DNA of 64,000 nt from assembly GCA_024236055.1 (NCBI GenBank), contig JACKLF010000001.1:372001-436000 (forward strand), given 5' to 3'. Source of the DNA: Alphaproteobacteria bacterium. GTDB lineage: Bacteria; Pseudomonadota; Alphaproteobacteria; Micropepsales; Micropepsaceae. Shown here piece after piece: positions 19,097 to 27,369 of this stretch. Below the pieces are notes generated by a model. The model made no database searches. It saw nothing but the letters and a program-made list of their open reading frames with translations, and was not told the origin of the DNA. The translations under genes were made by a program, and so were the position numbers. Position 1 is the stretch's first letter; the number at the start of each line of letters is the position of its first letter.

Positions 19097-19886
19097 GGGG
19101 CCACAAAAGCCGCAACGCGACGATCGTCAAGGTCCCCGCCAGGATCAGGCGCAGGGCGCGGTCTGGCAGCCGGGGCGCGAACAGGCTGGACAGCATGATG
19201 CCGGGCAGGGAGCCGCACAGAAGCGAGACCAGCACGACCTTGTCCACGCCGCCGTCCAGCAGGTGCCCCATGCCCGCCAGCAGCGTCAGGGGCACCGCAT
19301 GGGCGATGTCGGAGCCGGCGATCCTGACCACCGGCAGTTCGGGATAGAGCAGGATCAGGGCAGTCACGCCCAGCGCCCCCGCGCCGACCGAGGAGATGGT
19401 CACCAGCAGGCCCAGCGCGGCGCCCGTCGCCACCGTCCACCAGAAAGTCTGGCGCCCGGTCAGGGTGCCGACCCGGTTGGCGTAGGTCGCCAGCAGATGG
19501 CGGCGGAACAGCAGCGCGGCGGCGGTGCACAGCAGGGCAACGCCCAGAACCCGTGTCACCAGCACGCTCTGGCCGCCCGGCCCGATATCCAGAAGCCGCA
19601 TCGCAAGCATGGTCAGCGCGGCCGCGGGCAGGCTGCCCAGGGCGAGCCGGCGCACGATGCGCCAGTCGATGCTGCCGCCCCAGGCATGGACGGCGCTGCC
19701 GCCGGTCTTGGTGATGCAGGCATAGATCAGGTCGGTGCCCACCGCGGTGACCGGATGGACATGGAACAGAAGGATGAGCAGCGGTGTCATCAGCGATCCG
19801 CCACCGACCCCGGTCATTCCGACCAGAAAGCCAACCGCGAAACCGGAGACGACATACAGCGGGTGAATGACGTGCAGCAGGTCCAT
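19089..19886 (-). CDS. sulfite exporter TauE/SafE family membrane protein
   Basis: 265-residue inner-membrane protein with about eight hydrophobic segments. The family signature is at the N-terminus: YVVSGFAVGFLVGMTGVGGG followed by SLMTPLLILL, and it recurs in the second half (ISSVGAGALGVTALILLYPE). I start it at ATG 19886 (MDLLHVIHP) because the in-frame upstream stretch is Arg/Pro-rich and unlike the family. Members export sulfite or other small organic anions; the substrate here is unknown. First gene of the four-gene run that leads to the NAD regulator. Confidence 0.88.
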   Translation of the reverse strand: MDLLHVIHPLYVVSGFAVGFLVGMTGVGGGSLMTPLLILLFHVHPVTAVGTDLIYACITKTGGSAVHAWGGSIDWRIVRRLALGSLPAAALTMLAMRLLDIGPGGQSVLVTRVLGVALLCTAAALLFRRHLLATYANRVGTLTGRQTFWWTVATGAALGLLVTISSVGAGALGVTALILLYPELPVVRIAGSDIAHAVPLTLLAGMGHLLDGGVDKVVLVSLLCGSLPGIMLSSLFAPRLPDRALRLILAGTLTIVALRLLWPHA

Positions 19887-20202
19887 GCGGTCTTGTTGTT
19901 GCTTGCGCCGCCAGACGGGCGCGTGCGGCAATCTCACACAAAGCCGGTTCGGGAACAATTGCCCGCGCAAGGTGGCGCAAAATGCCGCGCGATTGGGCAC
20001 AAGGACCAAGCCCGCGCCAGATCCCGCACTGGGTCATGGTGCGGTGGGCGCGTCATTTAACAGCATCTTTATGGAGATTTACGGCGTCTTAACGGGGCGG
20101 CTTTTCGCCTTTTCATACAAGGCGGATAGCGGAAACCGGACATTTAGGAATTGCGGGTAAGAAGGACGTGTAAACCGCACCCGGTATCCGCATACAACAC
20201 GC

Positions 20203-21561
20203 ATGAGCATGGCCTTGTCGATCGACTCTCCTGAACGGAAGACAGGCGAAGGCTCGCCTGCTGCTGCCATTGGCTTTGCCACCTTCGTGGCGGGCATCGT
20301 TGTCGGGCTCGGCTTTGCCGTGGACCTGGGTGACGAGTTTGTTGGCGGGCTGGCGCTGTTGTCCGTCCTTTGCATTGTGCTGGCGCTTCTGTCGCGTGTG
20401 GCGGAAAACACGCGCAAACGCGTAAGCGCCGGCGAGATCAGCTATCGTGCTTTCTTCGACCATGCAGTCGAAGGTATTTTTCGTACCACGCCCGACGGCC
20501 ACTATATCGCCGTGAACCAGGCCCTGGCGGACATCTATGGCTATTCCTCACCCCAGACGCTGATCACCGGCCTGACCGATATCGGCGCCCAGCTTTATGT
20601 GGAGCCAGGGCGGCGCAGCGAATTTCGCGAACGCATGCAGGCGCATGACATCGTCACGGACTTCGTGTCGGAGATCTATCAGCGTTCGGGCAAGCGGATA
20701 TGGATATCGGAAAATGCGCGGGCCGTGCGCGACTGGTCCGGCGCCCTGATCTGCTATGAAGGCACGGTCGAGGATGTCACCGAAAAGTTTGAGCGCGAGC
20801 GGGCGCTGCGCATAGCCCTGCGCCAGGCCGAGATCGCCAACAAGATGAAGGCCGCGTTCCTGGCCGCGATGAGCCACGAGTTGAAGACGCCGCTGAACGC
20901 GGTACTGGGCTTTTCCGAGATCATCCGCGATGAGGTTCTGGGCCCGGTGGGCAATCCCGCCTATCAGGAATATGCGGGCGACATTCACAAGAGCGGCGCG
21001 CGCCTGTTGTCGGTAATCAATGACGTTCTGGATGTTTCGCGCCTGGAAGGCGGGCTTCTGACCATCGATGCGCGGTCGGAAAATGTTCATGACATCGTCG
21101 ACCACGCCATCAAGCTTGCGCGCGGCATCACACATGACGCGCGCAAGGTCGAGGTCGATATCAGCGATGCCATGCCGTTGCTGCATGTCGATCCGCGCCG
21201 CCTGTCGCAGGCCATCGGCAATCTGCTCGCCAACGCGCTGAAATTCACGCCGGAAGGCGGCACGATCCGGGTTGCCGCGCGGGTTGAAAGCGATGGCGGC
21301 GCCACGCTGCTGGTTGAGGATACCGGCATCGGCATGGCGCAGGAGACGATTACCGCCGCGCTGGAACCGTTCCGCCAGCTGGACGGCACACTGTCGCGCC
21401 GTTTCGAGGGCGCCGGGCTGGGCCTGCCGATCTCCAAGTCGTTGATCGAACTGCATGACGGGCGGCTGGAAATCATGAGCGCGGTCGGCATCGGCACCAC
21501 CATCATCCTGCGCCTGCCGCCCAAATGCGTTGCACAGGCGCCGCAGGCGCTGGCGGGCTGA
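20203..21561 (+). CDS. PAS-domain membrane sensor histidine kinase
   Basis: 452-residue hybrid-free kinase. Two membrane helices (about residues 21-41 and 46-64) frame a very short loop, so the signal is probably cytoplasmic and read by the PAS domain (about 78-195: FFDHAVEGIFRTTPDGHY). HisKA follows with the phosphorylated His225 in AMSHELKTPLNAVLGFSE, then the ATPase domain with N box NLLANALKF, G1 DTGIGM and G2 GAGLGLPIS. No partner response regulator is nearby (orphan). About 145 bases upstream, at 20057-20071, is a near-match to a CtrA box (TTAA-N7-TTTA). The kinase core resembles the PleC/DivJ class of cell-cycle kinases; that is a guess from sequence style. Confidence 0.93.
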   Translation: MSMALSIDSPERKTGEGSPAAAIGFATFVAGIVVGLGFAVDLGDEFVGGLALLSVLCIVLALLSRVAENTRKRVSAGEISYRAFFDHAVEGIFRTTPDGHYIAVNQALADIYGYSSPQTLITGLTDIGAQLYVEPGRRSEFRERMQAHDIVTDFVSEIYQRSGKRIWISENARAVRDWSGALICYEGTVEDVTEKFERERALRIALRQAEIANKMKAAFLAAMSHELKTPLNAVLGFSEIIRDEVLGPVGNPAYQEYAGDIHKSGARLLSVINDVLDVSRLEGGLLTIDARSENVHDIVDHAIKLARGITHDARKVEVDISDAMPLLHVDPRRLSQAIGNLLANALKFTPEGGTIRVAARVESDGGATLLVEDTGIGMAQETITAALEPFRQLDGTLSRRFEGAGLGLPISKSLIELHDGRLEIMSAVGIGTTIILRLPPKCVAQAPQALAG

Positions 21562-21622
21562 CCGGCGCTTTTCCCAAGATAGATGTTTGCGGCGGCGGCC
21601 GGGCGGGGTAAACAGCCCGGCC

Positions 21623-22367
21623 ATGCCCACAAGCGCACTCGTTCTTTTTTCCGGCGGCCAGGATTCTACGACCTGTCTGGCCTGGGCGCTCGCGCGCTTC
21701 GACAGGGTCGAAACTGTGGGCTTTGACTATGGCCAGCGCCATGCCGCCGAGCTTGCGGCGCGGCCGGTCCTGCTGGCGGCCATGCGGGCGCTCACCAACG
21801 GCGAAAGGCTGGGCGCGGACCATCTTCTGCCGCTGGATACGCTGAAGGCCATCGGCGGCAGCGCCCTGACCGAAGATGTCGCCATCACCATGGGCGAAAG
21901 CGGTCGCCGCACCACCTGTGCCCGGCCGCAATATCATGTTCCTGACTGGCGGCGGCTGCGCTGGGTTACCGGCGCGGGATATTCCTGATCTTGTGGGCGG
22001 CATGTGCGAAACCGATTTCAGCGGCTATCCCGATTGCCGCAACGACACGATCATGGCGACGGCGCAGGCGCTCAGCCTGGGCCTGGCGCGCGATATCCGC
22101 ATTCACACGCCGCTGATGTGGATCGACAAGGCGGCGACATGGACAATGGCCGAAGAGCTTGGCGGTTCGGCGCTGGTGGATCTGATCATTGGCGAAAGCG
22201 TCACCTGCTATCAGGGAGACCGGGATCAGCGCCACGATTGGGGCTATGGCTGCGGCCATTGTCCGGCCTGCGAATTGCGCGCCGCCGGTTATGCAAGGTA
22301 CCGCGCGGGGAGCATCGGGCAGGCGAGCGAAGCGGCGCCGTCGACCGTGCGACCAGAAAAATCATGA
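21623..22367 (+). CDS. queC: 7-cyano-7-deazaguanine synthase, frame disrupted in the middle
   Basis: Converts 7-carboxy-7-deazaguanine to preQ0 with ATP and ammonia, en route to queuosine in tRNA. The PP-loop ATP motif LFSGGQDSTTCLAW is at residues 8-21. The frame slips near 21895-21905 and again near 21955-21980, between which the conserved VPGRNIMFLT is read in another frame; it then resumes with GGMCETDFSGYPDCRNDTI. The zinc site is intact at the end (SVTCYQGD, then CGHCPACELRAAGY). The stop overlaps the queE start (ATGA), so queC and queE are coupled. I regard it as functional with base-call errors. Confidence 0.9.
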
Positions 22368-22999
22368 CTTATTCGGCGAAGGAAATCTATTACACGCTGC
22401 AGGGCGAGGGTGCGCAGGCCGGCCGCGCCGCGGTGTTCCTGCGCTTTGCCGGCTGCAATCTGTGGAGCGGGCTGGAGCGTGATCGCGCCGACGCGGTATG
22501 CAAATTCTGCGACACCGATTTTGTTGGTACCGGCGGCCCGGGCGGCGGCAAGTTTGCCGACGCGCCGGCGCTGGCGCGCGCGGTGTTTGCGCTTTGGCCG
22601 CAGCAGGGGCGGGGCAAGCCCTATGTCGTGTGCACCGGCGGCGAGCCCCTGCTGCAACTGGACCGTGCGCTGATCAATGCGCTGCACGACCAGGGTTTCG
22701 AGATCGGCGTGGAGACCAACGGCACCATCCTGGCGCCGCCGGGGATCGACTGGATATGCGTGAGCCCCAAGGCCGGTTCGGAGCAGGTGCTGAAACGGGG
22801 CGACGAGCTCAAGCTGGTCTATCCCCAGGACGGCGCACCGCCGGAAAACTATGCGGGCCAGGATTTCCGCCATTTCTTCCTGCAGCCGATGGACAATGCG
22901 TCCCGTACCGCCAACACCCAGGCCGCCACGGCCTATTGCCTGGCCCATTCGCAATGGCGTTTGAGCCTGCAGACCCACAAGCTGATCGGTATCCCCTGA
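22364..22999 (+). CDS. queE: 7-carboxy-7-deazaguanine synthase
   Basis: Radical SAM enzyme that contracts 6-carboxytetrahydropterin to 7-carboxy-7-deazaguanine. The 211-residue protein has the family N-terminus (KEIYYTLQGEGAQAGRAAVF). The cluster cysteines are in an extended loop, CNLWSG then CKFCDTDFVG, about 15 residues apart, the alphaproteobacterial form of the radical SAM motif rather than plain CxxxCxxC. CTGGEPLLQLD binds SAM. It ends with QTHKLIGIP, usual for the family. Coupled to queC; queD and queF are about 26 kb away at 49265-50091. Confidence 0.95.
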   Translation: MTYSAKEIYYTLQGEGAQAGRAAVFLRFAGCNLWSGLERDRADAVCKFCDTDFVGTGGPGGGKFADAPALARAVFALWPQQGRGKPYVVCTGGEPLLQLDRALINALHDQGFEIGVETNGTILAPPGIDWICVSPKAGSEQVLKRGDELKLVYPQDGAPPENYAGQDFRHFFLQPMDNASRTANTQAATAYCLAHSQWRLSLQTHKLIGIP

Positions 23000-23084
23000 T
23001 CTGCTCGCCTGACATCCGGTTGTGATTGCAAAGCCGGGGGCATTCTTTCATCGTTCGAATCGAGGAAGCCCGGAGGAGATCGGG

Positions 23085-23951
23085 ATGGAGCGGAATATCC
23101 AGCTTCCGCTGCCGGAGAATTTCGGCGGCGGGTTTCGTGCAAGCGGCCTCTATATCTTTGCGGCGGTCATTGCGCTGATACTGCTCCTGTCAGCCTACTA
23201 TACCGTTGATCAGGGCGAACGCGGGGTGATCCTGCGCACCGGCGCGATCGTGGGGCTGGCCAATCCGGGCCTGCATTTCAAATTGCCGATCATCGACAAG
23301 GTCGCACACATCACGGTGCAGCAGCAGACCCAGCGCTATCCCAAGGTGCAGGCCTACAGCCGCGACCAGCAGCCTGCTGACATGGTCGTGTCGGTGACCT
23401 TCCACGTCACCAACCCGGAGGAGGTCTATTCCCAGTACGGCAATGTCGACAACATGCTGGTGCGCCTGATCGATCCGCGGGTCTTCGAGCAGGTGAAGAA
23501 TGTCTTCGGCCAGTTCGATGCCGCCAGCGCGATCCAGGACCGCGCCAAGCTGAACGGAGAAGTCGTCAACGCCGTGCGCAATGCGGTCAAGGGACCGCTG
23601 GTGGTAGAGTCGGTGCAGATCGAGAATATCGACTTCTCCGATTCCTATGAGCAGGCGGTCGAGGACCGGATGCAGGCAACCGTGTTGCAGCAGAAGGCGC
23701 TCGCGGAAAAGGCGCGGCGCATCACCCAGGCCGATGCTGCCGCCTATGAAGTCAAGGCCGCGGCCGAAGCCCAGGCCCATGCCATCGAGGTGAAGGGCCA
23801 GGCCGAGGCTGCCGCGATCAAGGCACGCGGCCAGGCGCTGAAGGAAAATCCCGGCATCCCCGCCCTGGTGACGGCGGAAAAATGGGACGGCAAGTTGCCC
23901 ACCAGCATGCCGCCAGGCGGCTCGGTTCCCTTCCTGAACGTGCAACGCTGA
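23085..23951 (+). CDS. SPFH/band 7 (prohibitin-type) membrane protein
   Basis: 288-residue inner-membrane scaffold protein. One membrane helix lies at about residues 22-42 (LYIFAAVIALILLLSAYYTV), then the SPFH domain starting VDQGERGVILRTGAIVG and a long charged, alanine-rich coiled coil (about 180-255: QQKALAEKARRITQADAAAY). Such proteins form large ring or raft assemblies that protect membrane proteases or organise membrane domains, as HflK/HflC do. There is no hfl partner beside it. A good ribosome site (GGAGGAG) precedes ATG 23085. It stands alone between queE and a nitroreductase. Confidence 0.9.
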   Translation: MERNIQLPLPENFGGGFRASGLYIFAAVIALILLLSAYYTVDQGERGVILRTGAIVGLANPGLHFKLPIIDKVAHITVQQQTQRYPKVQAYSRDQQPADMVVSVTFHVTNPEEVYSQYGNVDNMLVRLIDPRVFEQVKNVFGQFDAASAIQDRAKLNGEVVNAVRNAVKGPLVVESVQIENIDFSDSYEQAVEDRMQATVLQQKALAEKARRITQADAAAYEVKAAAEAQAHAIEVKGQAEAAAIKARGQALKENPGIPALVTAEKWDGKLPTSMPPGGSVPFLNVQR

Positions 23952-24035
23952 CCGGGCAGGGCAGCCCTGCGCGGCGCGCAGGTTGAACCGGCGCTGGCAG
24001 CGACCATTTCAGCCCTTCTTTCAAGGGACGCTGAA

Positions 24036-24116
24036 ATGGACTCCTTGCCGTTTGCCCTGACCTCCGCCGGGCTGGCCGTGCTGATTATCGTCTATGGCTT
24101 CATGCTGGCCGCCTAG
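24036..24116 (+). CDS. possible 26-residue membrane miniprotein
   Basis: A short open frame encoding MDSLPFALTSAGLAVLIIVY and a few more residues, essentially one hydrophobic helix. A weak AAGGGA lies nine bases ahead of the ATG. It fills the gap after the SPFH gene and overlaps the end of the convergent nitroreductase gene by four bases. Coding status is unproven; it is listed because single-helix miniproteins are often missed and this one is almost purely a membrane segment. Confidence 0.35.
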   Translation: MDSLPFALTSAGLAVLIIVYGFMLAA

Positions 24117-24715
24117 AAGCGGCTGACGATCGCGGCCATGTCGGGGCGTGGGCGCTCTTCCAGCGGCGCAGCGGGATGGCCGACATAGATGAACCCCGCC
24201 ACGCGTTCGCCCGCTTTCAATCCCAGCCGTTCCTTCACCACCGGGTGAAAGGCATACCATTCGGTCAGCCAGTTGGCGCCGAACCCCATCGCCGCCGCCG
24301 CGATCAGGATGTTCTGGCAGACCGCGCCGGCGGACAGTTCCTGTTCCCAGACCGGAATCTTGATCATCTCCCGTGCGGTGGAGATAACGCCGATCACCAG
24401 CGGGGCACGCAGAAAGCGGCCGCGCTCTTCCTCGACCTGGCGCTCATGCATGCCGTCAGCCTGGGTGGCCTCGGCCAGGATATCGCCGGCGCGGGCGCGC
24501 GCCTCGCCCTCGAACAGCAGGAAACGCCAGGGGAACAGTTTTCCATGATCGGGCACCCGGGCGGCGCATTTCAGCAGATCCGCCAGCTGGTCCGGGGTCG
24601 GGCCGGGACCGGTCATGGCCTTGGCCGAAGCGGAGCGGCGGCTGAGCAACAGGTCCAGCGGGCCATTGGCGGTCTGGTTGAAGGGGGGAACCTGGAGATC
24701 GGCAAATCGGGGCAT
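24113..24715 (-). CDS. nitroreductase family protein (YdjA-like)
   Basis: FMN-dependent NAD(P)H oxidoreductase of about 200 residues. The FMN-binding Arg/Ser segment is LLLSRRSASAKAM near residues 22-34, followed by CAARVPDHGKLFPWRFLL and, at the C-terminal side, AAAAMGFGANWLTEW, all typical of the YdjA-like subgroup. I start at ATG 24715 (MPRFADLQVPPF); an in-frame ATG at 24748 would add 11 residues not seen in the family. The physiological substrate is unknown. The gene faces the queC-E-SPFH group and is divergent from cysE. Confidence 0.88.
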   Translation of the reverse strand: MPRFADLQVPPFNQTANGPLDLLLSRRSASAKAMTGPGPTPDQLADLLKCAARVPDHGKLFPWRFLLFEGEARARAGDILAEATQADGMHERQVEEERGRFLRAPLVIGVISTAREMIKIPVWEQELSAGAVCQNILIAAAAMGFGANWLTEWYAFHPVVKERLGLKAGERVAGFIYVGHPAAPLEERPRPDMAAIVSRF

Positions 24716-24790
24716 GGCGGACCTTGGAAGAACTGTTGGGCTTCCCATTTACCCCAGAAGGCCAAGACCCAGAAGAACTGCCCCGCTGAC

Positions 24791-24804
24791 CGGGAAATTT
24801 CCCG
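24791..24804. promoter_or_regulatory. 14-bp perfect palindrome between nitroreductase and cysE genes
   Basis: CGGGAAATTTCCCG is a perfect palindrome in the divergent promoter region. On the plus strand, a -35-like TTGAAA follows about 15 bases later, ahead of cysE. It is a candidate binding site for a dimeric regulator; which one, I cannot tell. Confidence 0.4.
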
Positions 24805-24869
24805 CTTTCGGGGTGTTTTGAAATTTTACAAGTTTCCGTGGTACAAGCACGGCCCAGAGAGGACAGCCC

Positions 24870-25688
24870 ATGGTATCCCCGCGCGAGAATATAGCCCCGT
24901 GCGACCCGATTTGGTCGCAGCTGCGCGAGCAGGCGCAGACGATCACCCTGCGCGAGCCGGCCATGGCCGGGTTTGTCTATGATACCATCCTGCAGCATGA
25001 GCGGCTGGAACAGGCGCTGTCCTATCACCTGTCGCGCAAGCTGGGCGCCGAGGACCTGGGCCAGCTGGCCGTGCGCGTGATCATCGACGAGGCCATGGCT
25101 GCCGATCCCCAGATCGGGGCTGCGGTGCGCGCGGACCTGTCGGCGGTGTTCGAGCGCGATCCGGCCTGCCATTCGCACGCCGATGCCTTCCTGTTCTTCA
25201 AGGGCTTCCTGGCCCTGCAGTGCCATCGCATCGCCCACTGGCTGTGGCAGCATGACCGGCGCACCACGGCGCTGTTTCTGCAAAGCCGGGTATCGGAACG
25301 CTTCGCGGTCGACATCCATCCGGCGGCGCGCATGGGCCGGGGCATCATGATCGACCATGCCACCGGCGTGGTCATCGGCGAGACGGCGGTGGTCGAGGAT
25401 GATGTCTCGATCATGCAGGGCGTGACCCTGGGCGGCACCGGCAAGGAAGAGGGCGATCGCCATCCCAAGATTCGCCGTGGCTCGCTGATTTCGCTGGGCG
25501 CGAAAATCCTGGGTAATATCGAGATCGGCGAATACAGCCGGGTCGGCGCCGGATCGGTCGTGCTGAAATCGGTGCCCGCGCACTGCACCGCGGTGGGTGT
25601 GCCGGCCAAGCTGGTCAATTGCGATTGCGGCGAGCGGCCTTCGCAGCAGATGAATCACATCATCGAGGAACCCGGCAATACGGGCTGA
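24870..25688 (+). CDS. cysE: serine O-acetyltransferase
   Basis: Makes O-acetylserine from serine and acetyl-CoA, the first step of cysteine synthesis. The 272-residue protein has the helical N-terminal domain (about 1-150, including HADAFLFFKGFLALQCHRIA) and then the left-handed beta helix of hexapeptide repeats: DIHPAARMGRGIMIDHATGV, VVIGETAVVEDDVSIMQGVT and GGTGKEEGDRHPK with the catalytic His residues. The start is ATG 24870. The DUF3126 gene follows at 83 bases, a conserved alphaproteobacterial pairing. The divergent upstream region carries a 14-bp palindrome that may control it. Confidence 0.96.
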   Translation: MVSPRENIAPCDPIWSQLREQAQTITLREPAMAGFVYDTILQHERLEQALSYHLSRKLGAEDLGQLAVRVIIDEAMAADPQIGAAVRADLSAVFERDPACHSHADAFLFFKGFLALQCHRIAHWLWQHDRRTTALFLQSRVSERFAVDIHPAARMGRGIMIDHATGVVIGETAVVEDDVSIMQGVTLGGTGKEEGDRHPKIRRGSLISLGAKILGNIEIGEYSRVGAGSVVLKSVPAHCTAVGVPAKLVNCDCGERPSQQMNHIIEEPGNTG

Positions 25689-25770
25689 CAGCGGATGGGT
25701 CTGGCAGGCGTCTTGACGGCGGGTTGCCCGCCGTGTCAGTTCAGCCGCTCATTCTGGTGAGGGATCCGTT

Positions 25771-26001
25771 TTGACCCGCAGCGAAATCTGGCGTCTGGAA
25801 AAATATCTTCGCAACCTGTTCCGCCTCGACACCATCACGCTTGTCGAGCGGCCCAAGCAGACCGATTCCGTCGAGGTGCAGGTCAACGGCGAATTCATCG
25901 GCGTGCTGTTCCGGGACGAAGAAGACGGCGAGATTTCCTACAGCTTCAACATGGCGATCCTGGAAATGGACCTGCCTGAGGCGCCCGCCAGCCGCGGCTG
26001 A
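25771..26001 (+). CDS. DUF3126 family protein
   Basis: 76-residue cytoplasmic protein of an alphaproteobacterial family of unknown function, usually encoded beside cysE as here. It reads MTRSEIWRLEKYLRNLF and then VQVNGEFIGVLFRDEEDGE, an alpha helix followed by beta strands. The start is TTG 25771, preceded by GTGAGGGA; no in-frame ATG fits. No motif suggests catalysis. Confidence 0.85.
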   Translation: MTRSEIWRLEKYLRNLFRLDTITLVERPKQTDSVEVQVNGEFIGVLFRDEEDGEISYSFNMAILEMDLPEAPASRG

Positions 26002-26018
26002 CATTCCGGCCCCCGGCC

Positions 26019-26747
26019 TCAGCCGGATTTTTCAAATCGTGCGATCAGGCCATAGACGCCGTCGGTCACCTCGCGCCAGCGCGCCAGATAGGCACGCTTG
26101 AAGCGCCAGGACAGGGTGGCCTGGTGACCGCTGCCGTGGCTCAGCAGCCGGTCCAGCGCCAGGCAGTTCGGGCTTGGCACATCGGGCGCGGGCTTTTCGC
26201 ACAGGAACAGCTCCAGCCCGCGTGCGTCATTGCCCGCGAACAGCTCGTTTCCGTCATAGCCGGAGCCGCCCGCGAAGTCATAGCGGGTCAGGCCGAAATC
26301 GCTCCTGCTGCCGGCAGGGTTGGAAATATAGGGCCGATAGATCCGGTCCAGCCTTTCGCGCGGGTTCAGGCCTGTCGTGTCGCCGCGCAGCGTCATGCGG
26401 ATCACCGGCGAGTCCGGCATGTTGCCGGCGAAGAGCGCGGCATCGGACGGGGAATAACCGTGGAAGGCGGGGAACAGCGCCAGCAGCGTGACGCTTTCCT
26501 GATTGCCGCCGTCGCGGGCCCCCGCAGTCTGGATATAGTTGGCGGGAACGCCCAGCCGCACGCCATGAACGCTCAGATGGACAATGCGGGATTCCCCGGT
26601 GGGGGCGCTGCTGGTGCGCACGCCGGGCCGCAGGTACCAGCCCAGGATCAGCCCGCACATCAGGACGACGGCAACCGCGAAGGCGAGTGGAATCAGCCAG
26701 CCCGAATGCTGGTGGAATTCCTGCTTTTCGCCCGCTGTGGGGCGCAT
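26019..26747 (-). CDS. hypothetical membrane-anchored protein
   Basis: I do not recognise the family. The 242-residue product has one membrane helix (about residues 17-40, LIPLAFAVAVVLMCGLILGW) and an extracytoplasmic domain of about 200 residues beginning VHLSVHGVRLGVPANYIQTA and including SRSDFGLTRYDFAGGSGYDG and two cysteines that could pair. The start at 26747 has AGGCAGGG ahead of it; longer in-frame starts add a Pro/Arg-rich stretch that looks non-coding. It is convergent with the DUF3126 gene and divergent from a small secreted protein. Confidence 0.75.
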   Translation of the reverse strand: MRPTAGEKQEFHQHSGWLIPLAFAVAVVLMCGLILGWYLRPGVRTSSAPTGESRIVHLSVHGVRLGVPANYIQTAGARDGGNQESVTLLALFPAFHGYSPSDAALFAGNMPDSPVIRMTLRGDTTGLNPRERLDRIYRPYISNPAGSRSDFGLTRYDFAGGSGYDGNELFAGNDARGLELFLCEKPAPDVPSPNCLALDRLLSHGSGHQATLSWRFKRAYLARWREVTDGVYGLIARFEKSG

Positions 26748-26886
26748 GACCCTGCCTCTTGATGGACAAGTTGGTTGCCGGTCCAGTCTAGGACGGGCGC
26801 GGCGCGCCCGCACGCCCGCCGGGGCCAACTTGCCCAATTCTTGCGACGCGTGACCCGGAAGCCTCAATTTTGCGTCAGAACGGGAC

Positions 26887-27066
26887 ATGTCACTTTTGTT
26901 GAAAGCCCTATTTGCCTTCGCGGCGGCCGCCTGCCTGAGCGGCGCGGTTCATATCGACATGCCGCGCCTGGCGGCGATGCAGAGCGAGCTGCAGGCGGCG
27001 CATCCGCGTGCCGCGCTCAATGATCAAGTCCAGGGCCTGCTGGCGGCCGGCCGGCAGACACGCTGA
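26887..27066 (+). CDS. hypothetical small secreted protein (59 residues)
   Basis: Short frame with an apparent signal peptide (MSLLLKALFAFAAAACLSGA) and a small mature part rich in Ala and Gln (LAAMQSELQAAHPRAA). It ends 11 bases before the next gene, a small membrane protein, and both run the same way, so they probably share a message. No family recognised. Base composition is like its neighbours. Confidence 0.5.
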   Translation: MSLLLKALFAFAAAACLSGAVHIDMPRLAAMQSELQAAHPRAALNDQVQGLLAAGRQTR

Positions 27067-27077
27067 GGGAGGGCGGA

Positions 27078-27362
27078 ATGCGCGGGGTTCACCTTCTTCT
27101 TTATTCGTTTGCCGGCGGCATGACGTTGTCGGGGATCGTCGCCAACCTTTACAGGATCATGGCGCGCAGGCCGAAAAGCCGGACCGCCACGGCCCTTCAC
27201 TATGGCGTGATGGCCGTGGCGGGCCCCAGCGTTCTGCTTGAAAATGCGACGCGTTCCTTTCGCGCCAAGGACTGCTCACGCGCGGCCTATGGCTTTGCCG
27301 TCGCCATTGCCGGCTATTGGGCTGTGCTGATCGGCGCGCTGATTGTCGAACTGGCGCTCTAG
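27078..27362 (+). CDS. conserved small membrane protein of unknown function
   Basis: 94 residues with two or three membrane helices: near residues 5-22 (HLLLYSFAGGMTLSGIVANL), a central one (VMAVAGPSVLL) and a C-terminal one (VAIAGYWAVLIGALIVELAL). A GAGGGAGGG ribosome site precedes the ATG. Similar short proteins occur next to phoH in related bacteria, from memory. It converges on the phoH-like gene with seven bases between. Confidence 0.7.
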   Translation: MRGVHLLLYSFAGGMTLSGIVANLYRIMARRPKSRTATALHYGVMAVAGPSVLLENATRSFRAKDCSRAAYGFAVAIAGYWAVLIGALIVELAL

Positions 27363-27369
27363 CGTCTCC

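Noticed and set aside
21562..21622. A preQ1 riboswitch in front of queC
   Set aside because: The 61-base gap is GC-rich and lacks the A-rich tail and stem pattern of known preQ1 classes; the gene probably runs on from the kinase transcript or a promoter I cannot see.
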